From positions 2,108,001 to 2,172,000 of the forward strand of contig JAWKTI010000001.1 of assembly GCA_041399155.1 (NCBI GenBank): 64,000 nucleotides of DNA, in the 5' to 3' direction. The stretch comes from Zavarzinella sp. Lineage in GTDB: Bacteria > Planctomycetota > Planctomycetia > Gemmatales > Gemmataceae. Position 1 is the stretch's first letter. Each line of letters opens with the position of its first letter. A model generated the notes under the pieces. It saw nothing but the letters and a program-made list of their open reading frames with translations. It searched no databases and had not been told where the DNA came from. The translations under genes and the position numbers were made by a program. This document shows, piece by piece, positions 44,288-53,733 of the stretch.

Positions 44288-47200
44288 ATGCTAGTGAAAC
44301 CGATCATTTGGCCCATTTGCACCGTTTTATGCCTGTTAGGCCTACCAATTACGTGGGCAGTTGCAGAAGAAGCAGCCCCCAACGCCCTGTTGACCCTCGA
44401 TCAGTTATTCAGCACACGGGAGTTTGAGGCGGAAGGTGCCCCACCAATGAAGTGGAGTGAAAAATCTGCGATTTACTACACGCTCGACAAAGCCGCACGT
44501 GGGACAGGTGTAGACCTGGTGAAGAACGATCCCGCAACAGGCAAGAAAGAGATACTCCTGCCTGCGGCTGCGTTCCAACCCGCGAAAGCAAAAAGCCCAT
44601 TGCGGATTGAAGGGTTTGAATTTTCCGCGAATGAAGACAAATTACTGATCTACACAAATTCGAAAAAGGTCTGGCGACGAAACACCCGTGGGGATTACTG
44701 GGTATACGACCTGAAAGCAAAACAACTCAAGAAACTAGGTGGAAAAGCCTCACCTTCTTCGATGATGTTTGCGAAGTTTTCTCCCACGGGTAAAGAGGTG
44801 GCGTATGTTCAGGATCACAATATCTACGTGCAGAACCTGGATACGATGGCTTTCACTCAGGTAACGAAAGATGGGTCCAAAACACTCATCAACGGCACTT
44901 CCGACTGGGTAAATGAAGAAGAACTGAACCTTCGGGACTGTTTTCGCTGGAGTACTGATGGCAAACAGATCCTATTCTGGCAGTTTGATACAACAGGCGT
45001 CAGTGAATTCCACATGATCAACAATGTTGTCAGCAATACACCAAAGATTATCACATTTCCCTACCCTAAGGTGGGCAGCAAGAATTCAGCCTGTCGGCTG
45101 GGCATCATCCCAACGGCGGGGGGCGATGTCACCTGGGTAAAACTACCAGGGGACCCACGCGAGCACTATATTCCCCACGCAGAATGGCATCCAGACGGTA
45201 AAACGCTTTACGTGCAGCAGTTCAATCGTCTACAAACGGAATTGGGAGTCTTCCGCGTGAATCCCACCAATGGCGAAGTAGCCAAAATTGCCACCGAAAC
45301 CGATGCTGCCTGGCTGGAAAACGACAATCCTTTCCGTTGGATCAACGATGGGAAAAGTATTCTCTGGTTAAGCGAGCGATCCGGCTGGCGGCACGCGTAC
45401 AACATTCCATTGGATGGCTCTGATATAAAACCGATCACCAGTGGAAAATTCGACCTGTTGGATCTGGACAGCATTGACGAAAAAAATGGCGTACTGTACT
45501 ATTCCGCCTCTCCCGAAAAAGCCACGCAAAAATATCTTTACCGAATTAAGTTCGATGGTAGTGGTACAGAACTGCTTTGCCCCAAAGATCAACGTGGCTG
45601 GCACCAGTATAACATTTCGCCCGACTCTCAGTGGGCGGTACACAATTTCTCCAATTTCACCACCCCACCGGTGATCGAACTGGTAGAACTGAAAACCCAC
45701 AAAATCATCCGTAAGTTCACTGATAACAGCAAGTTAAAGCAAAAAATTGCTGCACTGCAGATGCCAAAGGTTGACTTCATTCAAGTTGATGTGGGCAGTG
45801 GCATTCAATGCGACAGTTGGATCATGCAACCTGCAAACGTCAAACCCACTGATCGTCTGCCACTATTGATGTATGTTTACGGCGAGCCCCACGGTCAGAC
45901 AGTCCGGGACTCCTGGGCCGGTTCCCGTGGCATGTGGCATTGGCTGCTGGCCCAACAAGGTTTTGTGGTCGCCAGTGTTGATAATCGTGGTACCAATGTC
46001 CCACGTGGGCGGGAATGGCGAAAAGCAGTGCACAAACAAGTGGGTACTCTCGCTTCAAAGGAACAGGCGAATGCAGTGAAGACACTGTTGAAGCGTTACC
46101 CCCATATCGATCCAAAACGAGTGGGCAGTTGGGGCTGGAGTGGTGGTGGCAGCATGACGCTGAATGCTATCTTCCGATACCCAGAAATTTATCGCACTGC
46201 TGTGGCGATTGCACCCGTGGCGGATCAAAAACTGTACGACACCATCTACCAGGAACGGTACATGGGCCTGCCCACAGAAAACGCAGCAGGTTATCTGGAA
46301 GGGTCACCAATTACCCACGCCCACAAGTTGCGTGGTAATTTGCTGCTGATCCATGGTACCGGAGACGACAATTGCCACTATCAGGCTTCGGAAAGGTTAC
46401 TGGAGCGATTAATCGAAACTGGCAAGTATTTCACTGTATTGCCTTACCCCAATCGTTCCCATTCGGTAAACGAAGGAAAAAATACCGTCCGGCATTTCTG
46501 GGGTACTGTCACACGGTACCTGATCGACCACTTGCAGGCACCCTACGCACCGGAACCGGAATCGGTGTACGAAGTTCGCAAGATTCGAGGGTGGACTGTT
46601 CACATTAATCGCCTGCTGCTGGCAACAGAACCCCGGCTCACTGCAAGAGCATTAGAATTAATGGAAAAGCAACTGGAAGAAATCATTCAGGTGGTGCCGA
46701 AAGATGCTGTCAAAAAACTGCAAACCGTGCCACTGTATTTCAATCCGCCGTACCCAGGGAAGCAAGCAGGTGCAGAATATCACCCAGGTGCCGATTGGCT
46801 GCGAAAAAATGGCCGCGATCCCATCATGGCAAAAGCGGTCGAGTTTTCGAATGTGCAGAACTTTGAAGCGGAAACCAATCGCATGAAGAATTTTGTTCTG
46901 CATGAGCTGGCCCATGCCTACCACGACCAGATGTTGCCGATGGGCTTCAAGAATCAGGAAGTTCAAGCAGCTTACATCCGGGCGAAAGAATCGGGCAGTT
47001 ACGACAACGTCGAACGCCACTTTGGCAACGGCAAACCAAATACGAAAGAGAAAGCGTATGCGATGACCACACCCATGGAATATTTTGCGGAATCAACGGA
47101 AGCATATTTTTCCAAGAACGATTTCTTTCCGTTTAATCGCGAAGAGTTGAAAAAACACGACCCGGCCATGTTTGAATTACTGGGCAAACTGTGGAAGTAG
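44288..47200 (+). CDS. Secreted DPP-IV-type S9 peptidase fused to an HEXXH metallopeptidase-like domain
   Basis: 970 residues from the ATG at 44288 (AGGA upstream), with a signal peptide (PIIWPICTVLCLLGLPITWA). Residues ~30-480 form the DPP-IV N-terminal propeller. Residues ~490-740 are the alpha/beta-hydrolase: the nucleophile motif GWSGGGS puts Ser at 618, then HGTGDDNCHY with the likely Asp and NRSHSVNEG with the His. Beyond residue ~745 a further 225 residues follow that normal DPP-IV lacks. They contain VLHELAHAYHDQ (HEXXH at 872-876) and, 55 residues on, MEYFAESTEAYF with the likely third zinc ligand Glu931, a gluzincin/lethal-factor-like layout. One chain therefore seems to carry serine and metallo-peptidase sites. 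The gene is monocistronic. Confidence 0.85.
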   Translation: MLVKPIIWPICTVLCLLGLPITWAVAEEAAPNALLTLDQLFSTREFEAEGAPPMKWSEKSAIYYTLDKAARGTGVDLVKNDPATGKKEILLPAAAFQPAKAKSPLRIEGFEFSANEDKLLIYTNSKKVWRRNTRGDYWVYDLKAKQLKKLGGKASPSSMMFAKFSPTGKEVAYVQDHNIYVQNLDTMAFTQVTKDGSKTLINGTSDWVNEEELNLRDCFRWSTDGKQILFWQFDTTGVSEFHMINNVVSNTPKIITFPYPKVGSKNSACRLGIIPTAGGDVTWVKLPGDPREHYIPHAEWHPDGKTLYVQQFNRLQTELGVFRVNPTNGEVAKIATETDAAWLENDNPFRWINDGKSILWLSERSGWRHAYNIPLDGSDIKPITSGKFDLLDLDSIDEKNGVLYYSASPEKATQKYLYRIKFDGSGTELLCPKDQRGWHQYNISPDSQWAVHNFSNFTTPPVIELVELKTHKIIRKFTDNSKLKQKIAALQMPKVDFIQVDVGSGIQCDSWIMQPANVKPTDRLPLLMYVYGEPHGQTVRDSWAGSRGMWHWLLAQQGFVVASVDNRGTNVPRGREWRKAVHKQVGTLASKEQANAVKTLLKRYPHIDPKRVGSWGWSGGGSMTLNAIFRYPEIYRTAVAIAPVADQKLYDTIYQERYMGLPTENAAGYLEGSPITHAHKLRGNLLLIHGTGDDNCHYQASERLLERLIETGKYFTVLPYPNRSHSVNEGKNTVRHFWGTVTRYLIDHLQAPYAPEPESVYEVRKIRGWTVHINRLLLATEPRLTARALELMEKQLEEIIQVVPKDAVKKLQTVPLYFNPPYPGKQAGAEYHPGADWLRKNGRDPIMAKAVEFSNVQNFEAETNRMKNFVLHELAHAYHDQMLPMGFKNQEVQAAYIRAKESGSYDNVERHFGNGKPNTKEKAYAMTTPMEYFAESTEAYFSKNDFFPFNREELKKHDPAMFELLGKLWK

Positions 47201-47213
47201 GCACGTTATCCAC

Positions 47214-48032
47214 TTATCGAGTCATCAACATCGTTGAAACAACCATCCCCACGTAGGCCAGGGTGGCGATGCTGGCGGCAACAAATGCGTAAGTCATTAC
47301 CTTTTCTCGAGTTACGATGTTTTTCCGCATGACTGGTGGGGGTAGATCCCGAACCGGTTCTACCCCACCGTAAATCCAGTACAAGTCGGCCAGCAGTGCC
47401 AGAACGGTGACCGCAAAACGCTGGGCGATTGGATCTGCGTACAGCAACGATTCCAGAATAATCGTTTCATCGTTTGACAGTTGGCCGAAGACGCACCGCA
47501 CCAGCAGATAAGTCAGTGCAGCGGGGTCATTTGGGGACACGGGTGCCTGATTTGATAATCGATCAGTTATATTCTCGTAGAGATATATAACAATACGAGC
47601 AATTTCAGTATAGATGGTGCGTTCTGCGAATGGTTCCTGTATACCAATTTCTTCCACCGATAATGTGCGGAAGAATATTCGTTCCAGCAAGACCCGGTCT
47701 GAACGAGAAAATTCTCTGGTCAATAATTCCACCAGGTGCTGTCGTGGGTTGGTTCGAGACACCTCGGCCTGAATTAATTGCTTAATCTGGGTAATTTGCA
47801 GCGACTGCGGCAGATGGGCTGTTCTGGCATTTTTCTTCAGGAAGTCGCCCACAATCGTGAGAATGCTTTCATGATCTTCCTCCCACGTGGCAGTACCGTA
47901 CTGCGCCAACCACTCGATGGTATCGTGAAAAATTCCCGGATTACTGGTGCGATCCGGCTGGCAAATACGGCAAAATACGAAGATTTCGTTCTGAAAGCGG
48001 AGTATTTCCTGTCGTTGTTCCAGCAGATCCAT
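47214..48032 (-). CDS. Helical protein with C-terminal membrane anchor, unknown function
   Basis: 272 residues from the ATG at 48032, which follows the NDH-2 stop by five bases; a longer open frame upstream only shadows NDH-2. The N-terminal ~200 residues are mostly helical (LLEQRQEILRFQNEIFVF, LTREFSRSDRVLLERIFF), with no Cys cluster beyond FCRICQ near residue 20. Near the C-terminus are a possible membrane helix in AVTVLALLADLYWIY and a definite one (YAFVAASIATLAYVGMVV) close to the end. The tight spacing implies co-transcription with NDH-2, so an accessory role at the membrane is possible. I do not recognise the family. Confidence 0.65.
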   Translation of the reverse strand: MDLLEQRQEILRFQNEIFVFCRICQPDRTSNPGIFHDTIEWLAQYGTATWEEDHESILTIVGDFLKKNARTAHLPQSLQITQIKQLIQAEVSRTNPRQHLVELLTREFSRSDRVLLERIFFRTLSVEEIGIQEPFAERTIYTEIARIVIYLYENITDRLSNQAPVSPNDPAALTYLLVRCVFGQLSNDETIILESLLYADPIAQRFAVTVLALLADLYWIYGGVEPVRDLPPPVMRKNIVTREKVMTYAFVAASIATLAYVGMVVSTMLMTR

Positions 48033-48037
48033 CGGAC

Positions 48038-49339
48038 TTATCCTGTCGTTGTCTTTGGCGGTAGATTGCCAATTTCTCCGGTTATCAAGCGAGCAGAACG
48101 GTTCCGGGTGAAGTAATTCCAGAACCACTGCCACATGACCAATACCCGATTTGAGAATTGAATTAAATAGAGAATGTGAATGAAAAGCCAGGCAAGCCAG
48201 GCAAGACGGCCCGACATGTAAATGAAACCGGCATCGGCAACTGCAGCATTGCGGCCAATGGTCGCCATCGAGCCTTTGTCCCAATAGCTGAAGTGCCGAT
48301 CGTCCTGTTTTCCAGCCAGGCGGGTGGCAATTTTCCAACCCGCATATTTCCCCATTTGAATGGCGGCGGGTGCCACACCAGGCACCACCGTATCTTTCCA
48401 GTTCACCGCTGCCAGATCCCCAATCACAAAAACTTCCGAATGGTTGGGTAATGTCAAATCTGGATTGACAGGCACCCTGCCCCCACGTGCCAGCGAACCA
48501 CCCGTGGCAGTCGTCAGGATTTTCCCCAGTGGGGAACCGATCACACCCGCTCCCCATGCAACAGTATTACATGGTATTACAAGGTGTTGTTGATTGTGCT
48601 CCAGCTTTACATGGTCAGTTTGGATATCCAGCACTTTGGCCGATGTCATTACCTGCACACCTATCCGGTGCAGTGCCTTAGCTGCTTTCCCTGATAATTT
48701 CTCCGGAAACATGCTCAGCACCCGTGGGCCAGCTTCTACCAGATAAACTGTCGCAGTCGTGGGATCAATATTGCGAAAATCGTTCCGCATCGTGTGGTGG
48801 GCTAATTCAGCGATCGAGCCAGCAAGTTCGACACCGGTCGGCCCACCTCCCACCACAACAAATGTTAAGAGTTTTTGTCTTTCAGAGAGATTATCCAATC
48901 TTTCAGCAGCCTCAAAGGAATGCAGAATTTTCGCACGTAAGCGTGTGGCATCTTCAACACTCTTCAGACCAGGTGCCACAGATTCCCACTGATTGTTGCC
49001 AAAATAATTGTTGACCGCACCCGCTGCTACAATCAGTGAATCATATGCCAGTGGGGCACCATCCATTATGACCTGTTTCGTTGAAAGGTCGATTTCCTGC
49101 ACTTCGCCCAACAATACAGTGCAATTTTTCTGTTTTCGCAAAATTCCCCGCAGAGGTGCGGCGATGTTCGCAGGCGACAGCCCACCCGTGGCGACTTGAT
49201 AGAGCAGCGGTTGAAACAGGTGAAAGTTACGTCGGTCAATCATCGTGATCCGTACGGGGGCTTTTCGTAGTGCCTGTGCGGCAGCAATACCAGCAAACCC
49301 ACCACCTACAATCACAACGTGGTGCAATTGATCGCTCAT
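48038..49339 (-). CDS. ndh: Type II NADH dehydrogenase (NDH-2)
   Basis: 433 residues. The FAD motif VVIVGGGFAGIAAAQALRK is at the N-terminus, then NFHLFQPLLYQVATGGLSPANIA, a diagnostic block of NDH-2. The NADH-binding motif FVVVGGGPTGVELAGSIAEL is near residue 165, and VFVIGDLAAVNW near residue 300 contacts FAD. The C-terminal amphipathic/hydrophobic segment (LAWLAWLFIHILYLIQFSNRVLVM) anchors it to the membrane. The enzyme passes electrons from NADH to quinone without pumping protons. The small anchored helical protein at 47214 is encoded directly after it. Confidence 0.93.
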   Translation of the reverse strand: MSDQLHHVVIVGGGFAGIAAAQALRKAPVRITMIDRRNFHLFQPLLYQVATGGLSPANIAAPLRGILRKQKNCTVLLGEVQEIDLSTKQVIMDGAPLAYDSLIVAAGAVNNYFGNNQWESVAPGLKSVEDATRLRAKILHSFEAAERLDNLSERQKLLTFVVVGGGPTGVELAGSIAELAHHTMRNDFRNIDPTTATVYLVEAGPRVLSMFPEKLSGKAAKALHRIGVQVMTSAKVLDIQTDHVKLEHNQQHLVIPCNTVAWGAGVIGSPLGKILTTATGGSLARGGRVPVNPDLTLPNHSEVFVIGDLAAVNWKDTVVPGVAPAAIQMGKYAGWKIATRLAGKQDDRHFSYWDKGSMATIGRNAAVADAGFIYMSGRLAWLAWLFIHILYLIQFSNRVLVMWQWFWNYFTRNRSARLITGEIGNLPPKTTTG

Positions 49340-49501
49340 TCAGTTTCCCAGATAACGGTACATGGGGATGTTTTATGTTTCTGCCCCACAATCCAAAATG
49401 AGATTTCAGAAAATGCCTGGTTGCAGCATTCTAAATGTAGCGAACCGCTAGATCGCCGGCCTTGTGTGAGATATTTGGGATGGTTCGGAGAATTCAAGGC
49501 G

Positions 49502-51327
49502 CTAAGGTAGCCATGTGGGTACCATTTTCGTGAATGGATAGACGTACGCCTGCACCATGGTCATCAGGCCGACCACTGCAGCCAGAAAGACACTATGTTT
49601 AATGACAGCTTTAAAGATGTCCGCCTCTCTGCCGATCTGGTTGGTGCCTGCGGTCGCCACGCAGATACTTTGGGCATCGATCATTTTGCCCATCACCCCA
49701 CCAGTACTGTTGGCGGTACAGATCAAAATCTGCGATTGCTGCAGGGTCAGGTTTTTCATGGCCCCTGTATTGTGATTGTTCCAAACTTCAGTGGCGGTAA
49801 TTTTCTGCAAACTGCCAAACAACGCGTTACTGCCAGCATCGGTGCCCGTTAAAAATACCCCCAGCCAGCCCAGCATCGCGGCAAAAAACGGATACAAAAC
49901 GCCTGTTTCTGCAAAGGCAATCCCCAGTGTAGCATCCATTCCTGCATATTTAGTAACAAAACTCAGCCCCAACATAAAGGCAATGGTGGGAATGGGCACC
50001 TTCATCTGGATGACTGTGGTACGGAACGAACGATAAATCTGCTGTCTCGACATTCGCAGCACCAGCATCGATAGAATGGCCGACACGAATACTGGTGTTC
50101 CGGGTGCACTTGCCCAGGAAAAGACAAACTGTGCCGATTCCTTTTCTGGTTCGGTACGGTCTGGGCTCTGTAATCGTGCAGCCCGCTCAACTTCTTTATG
50201 CAGCGTGGGCACATCCTGCTTATAAACGGTTTTAATTGGGCCAACATAAACAGCACTACCCGCCCGGTCTTTGGTTTTTCCACTTCCCGCAACCAGCCAC
50301 ACAGTACCAGACATACTGACATCAGTGCAAACGGCATCCACGCCAGAATCACTGCCTTTCTGGTCAGTGGTTCGTTGTTTTCCTTCATTGCCTTGTCCAG
50401 TTGCATCTGGGCCTCTTCCTGAACAATTTCCCCTTCTTTCAAAGATTTGGGCGTGAGAGGTGGGGTATCAAAATGCCATTCGTTTTTTGGCTTCCAGAAT
50501 TTCAGAAAAATAGCCAGCGTGATCATGGCGAATATCCCACCGCCGACATCGGTGATGTAAAAACCCACAATGCCTGTGTGCAGGTGAAGGGTGGCAAACA
50601 GATACTGGAAGATCGCAAATGATCCCCCTCCAACGAGTAACGCGGGGAAAACTTCCCACGTTTGCTTCCAGGTGCACATCAGTTTGACCATGTAAAACGG
50701 CACAATGCAGGACAGAAAGGGCAATTGGTGCCCCGCCATCACGCTGAGGTGTTCTGCAGGCAACCCCGTTACCGATGCAAGGGTGACGATAGGCGTGCCG
50801 AGGCCACCATAAGCCACGGGGGACGTATTGGCGATCAGACAGATGACTGCTGCCAGAAAAGGTGGGAAGCCCAGCCCCACTAGAATTGCCCCACAGACAG
50901 CCACTGGTGCACCAGAACCTGCCGCACCTTCCAGAAATGCACCGAACGCAAACCCGATCAGGCAGGATTGGATCCGACCGTCTTTTGACAGGCCGGAAAT
51001 CGATCGCCGTACGTTGGTAAAGTGGCCCGTTTCAACAGTAATGTTGTAAAGCAACATCGCATTGAAGACAGTCCAGCCGATTGGCAGCAGCCCAAAGAAT
51101 GCCCCATTGGCGAAAGACCATGTCGCCATGCTGATGGGCATTTTGTACACCAGCCAGGCCAGAATAATGGCCGTGACGGCACCCGCCGCACCTGCCCATG
51201 TGGCCAGCCATCGCCTGATGACCAATAAATAAAACAGCACCAACACTGGTAAGGCCGCGACAACCGTTGAGAGGAGGCGGTTATCCAGTGGATTGAGATT
51301 TTGCACGTACTCTACGGCAAGCAGCAT
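49502..51327 (-). pseudogene. L-lactate permease (LctP/LldP family), frame disrupted near 50275-50279
   Basis: Two overlapping frames make up one LctP permease of about 600 residues with some 12 TM helices. The first frame (ATG at 51327) includes FGAFLEGAAGSGAPVAVCGAIL and VAYGGLGTPIVTLASVTGL, typical substrate-site loops. The second includes GLSFVTKYAGMDATLGIAF, LGVFLTGTDAGSNALFGSLQ and STGGVMGKMIDAQSICVA. They join at a run of five A (plus strand TTTTT, 50275-50279). Adding one A gives GWLREVEKTKDRAGSAVYVG and restores the frame. As written, the first frame runs into unrelated residues and stops at 50002. The permease would import lactate or glycolate with protons. No lactate dehydrogenase gene is adjacent. 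Confidence 0.85.
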
Positions 51328-51476
51328 AATAATTCTCGTTTCCACAGAAAGGGGCGATAGTACCCTCTTTAACTTTCGGTGGGAAGAAAAAAATGAAAAC
51401 TAATGAAAAACTGTTGTCAAACGGCCCACTTTAGTCCCCCACAGCGGTAAAATTAGCTGAGAATCCTGGAAAGCTT

Positions 51477-52781
51477 ATGATGCATCGACAATTTACTACG
51501 CTTGCACTTATTGCGTTTACCGTGGGCAGCTTCGCCGAGGAACCAGAGAAGCTGATATTACAGGACAAGACCGCACCTGGGGCGGAATTTCGGGTTTATG
51601 CCACATCATCTATCAGTGGGGAAATTACCCCACCTGCGGAACCTGGCAAGCAAGCAGCCAAAATTCTCATTTCTGGGAAAAGTCAATCGGAATATGCGGA
51701 ACGGATTCTGAAACCCACCGATGATCTGGTGGGGTATCAATCATTAAGAGTTTATGAGAAGCTTCGTGTTGGCCGCACATCGGGTGATCGGAAAGATCAA
51801 TTGGAACTTCGCCCCACCGTGAAGCGGATTGTACTGCTGAAACGCGGGAACAGTAAAGTTCCTTTTTCGCCAGATGCCCCACTGTTGTGGGGCGAAATCG
51901 ACCTGATTCGCACTGAAATTATCCTTTCTCAACTGAATGGCATTCTGCCCAAAGAAGCAATTTCCCCCACAGAACAGTGGGAGGCACAGCAATCTGCGAT
52001 CCACGAATTAACCGATTTCGACACCATTGATGGTGGGAAACTGGTTTGCAAACTGGAAAAACGGGAAAATATCGGCCCAAGGGATCTTTGCCACATTTCG
52101 TTTGTTGGCAAAATAGATGGAGTGAATGAAGACGGCCCCGCCTCGCAGGAACTGGTGGGGAAACTGATTTTCGACAAATCCAGCGGGTACATCACTTATC
52201 TGACTCTGAAAGGGGTACACAGCCTCAAAGACGAAAAAGGGCAAAATGTGGGCAAAATTGAAGGCTCGTTTGAACTGACACGCATCCCACTGCAAGGTCA
52301 GGTAGAAGTTGCTGACAGTGTGGTGAAAAAACTGAACACGACACCAGACGATACCAATACACTGCTGCTGCACCAGGAGCCATCGCTCAAACTGTCTTTT
52401 GACTATTCAAGACGCTGGCGGATCAGCAGAACCACCACGCAGCAGATTACCATCGATGGACCAGCAGGTGCGGGCATTCTGGTAACCGTTTCCAGCAGAC
52501 AAAACACCCTCAGCGTGGCAGATTTTCGCAAAGAAGCTTTGCAGGATCTGCAAAAACGGGAGGCAACTATTCACTCCTCTACCGGACCTGAATTGCTGGA
52601 AAATGGCAAAGCCTGGTTTGCCCACGTGGCAACGATTGGAAAATCGACTGTTACCATGGTCTATGTGGTGTGTATTTCCGACGATCGTGGGGTAACTTTG
52701 GCCGCACGATTGCCTGGGAAAACCAGCACGGAGCTTGTCGAGGATGTGAAAAATATCGCCAAAAGCCTAAAAATGAAATAA
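51477..52781 (+). CDS. Secreted protein with C-terminal PsbP/DcrB-like domain
   Basis: 434 residues with a signal peptide (FTTLALIAFTVGSFA). Residues ~25-280 are a beta-rich domain with no recognised motif (AKILISGKSQSEYAERI, LVGKLIFDKSSGYITYLTLKGVH). Residues ~300-434 have the strand order and the final SVADFRKEALQDLQ ... ISDDRGVTLAARLPG ... DVKNIAKSLK pattern of PsbP/DcrB/DUF1795-type domains; this is fold-level inference. It is divergent from the lactate permease gene with 150 bases between. The function is unknown. Confidence 0.65.
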   Translation: MMHRQFTTLALIAFTVGSFAEEPEKLILQDKTAPGAEFRVYATSSISGEITPPAEPGKQAAKILISGKSQSEYAERILKPTDDLVGYQSLRVYEKLRVGRTSGDRKDQLELRPTVKRIVLLKRGNSKVPFSPDAPLLWGEIDLIRTEIILSQLNGILPKEAISPTEQWEAQQSAIHELTDFDTIDGGKLVCKLEKRENIGPRDLCHISFVGKIDGVNEDGPASQELVGKLIFDKSSGYITYLTLKGVHSLKDEKGQNVGKIEGSFELTRIPLQGQVEVADSVVKKLNTTPDDTNTLLLHQEPSLKLSFDYSRRWRISRTTTQQITIDGPAGAGILVTVSSRQNTLSVADFRKEALQDLQKREATIHSSTGPELLENGKAWFAHVATIGKSTVTMVYVVCISDDRGVTLAARLPGKTSTELVEDVKNIAKSLKMK

Positions 52782-52885
52782 ATCTCATTTCCCTAGTCTA
52801 ATCTGTACACCAAATTTGCGATATTTTTCGACCACGTGGGAAAATTGTCCTATGCTTCAGCAACAATTTTGTGCTGGAGGAGCAG

Positions 52886-53511
52886 ATGCGCGCTGCAATC
52901 GTTGTCGTAGGAATTGGTTTTGTCGTTTCACTGATTCATCAGCCAAGTGCGTTGTCCCAATCTGGCACCGTGAAGACAGAACCACTTTTTGAAGTGGGTA
53001 TGAAATCCTGGATCAGCCTGGGTGGTAAATCGAAGAGCACCTGGCGTTACAACAACGCGGGCACATTGAACAGCGGCAAAAACCTGACACCCTGGTGCTG
53101 CCAAAATCGTTTGGCGATGGCACATTGGAATTGGAATACCGATTCATTGCATCCAAAGAAAAAGATGCCAAATATCAGGCAAAGATTCTTGTAAGGCAAG
53201 TGGAAGGTCGCGGCCCCCACATTTTTCTGGGTAACGACGATGCCAAAATAGCCACCTCGGTGACGGGTAGTTGCGAAAAAGATATCGAATTTGCTGCTGT
53301 GTTGGAATCGGACATCAAAGTGGAAAAAGTGGGTGACTGGAACAAGCTGACGATCACCTGTAAAGGTAGCTCCATTACGACGCACCTGAATGGGAAACTG
53401 GCATACATCCAGGAATTGGAACAGATCGCTCCTAATGGTGCGTTATGTTTACAATCGTTTGGTTCGGAAATCGAGTTCCGCGACCTGAAATGGACCCCAC
53501 TTGGTAAGTAG
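52886..53511 (+). pseudogene. Small secreted DUF1080-like protein, frame disrupted near 53078-53082
   Basis: The ATG at 52886 has GGAGG five bases upstream and begins a signal peptide (AAIVVVGIGFVVSLI). The first frame reaches WRYNNAGTLNSGK and then loses homology. The second frame continues with DTLVLPKSFGDGTLELEYRF and ends with a jelly-roll strand EIEFRDLKWTPLGK, as in DUF1080 proteins. The join is at a run of five A (53078-53082); one added A gives SGKKPDTLVLP. The repaired protein would have about 208 residues. It is either a recent pseudogene or an assembly error. The intact DUF1080 gene at 53734 follows, so the pair may be a duplication. Confidence 0.75.
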
Positions 53512-53581
53512 TTTGCTAAATAGCTATATAACTAGCTAATTATACAATCGCACACATTCTAAAGATCAAACAACAATTGAC

Positions 53582-53597
53582 CGTTCCACGTGGAACA
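53582..53597. other. parS-like ParB-binding site
   Basis: The 14-base palindrome GTTCCACGTGGAAC (53583-53596) is flanked to give CGTTCCACGTGGAACA, matching 15 of 16 positions of the parS form TGTTCCACGTGGAACA. It lies in a 222-base intergenic region between two DUF1080 genes. parS sites load ParB for chromosome segregation and are normally near the origin. No parA, parB, dnaA or gidA gene is in the window. Confidence 0.65.
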
Positions 53598-53733
53598 TTT
53601 TTGATATTCAAACAAACATCATATAGTGAAGTAGTTTCCAGAGGATCGGCGGGGATTACACTTTTCAGTCTGCAGATGCCACCGATCGAATTTGATAAAA
53701 CAAACTCAACAACACCTTATTGAGGTTAATTCG

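Noticed and set aside
48033..48557. N-terminal extension of the helical protein at 47214-48032
   Set aside because: The upstream frame is only the shadow of NDH-2 (Cys/Trp/Gly-rich, no homology features); the ATG at 48032 right after the NDH-2 stop fits better.
50270..50285. Programmed -1 frameshift in the lactate permease gene
   Set aside because: The run lacks a true X-XXY-YYZ slippery heptamer in the zero frame, and the family is not known to shift. A lost base is simpler.
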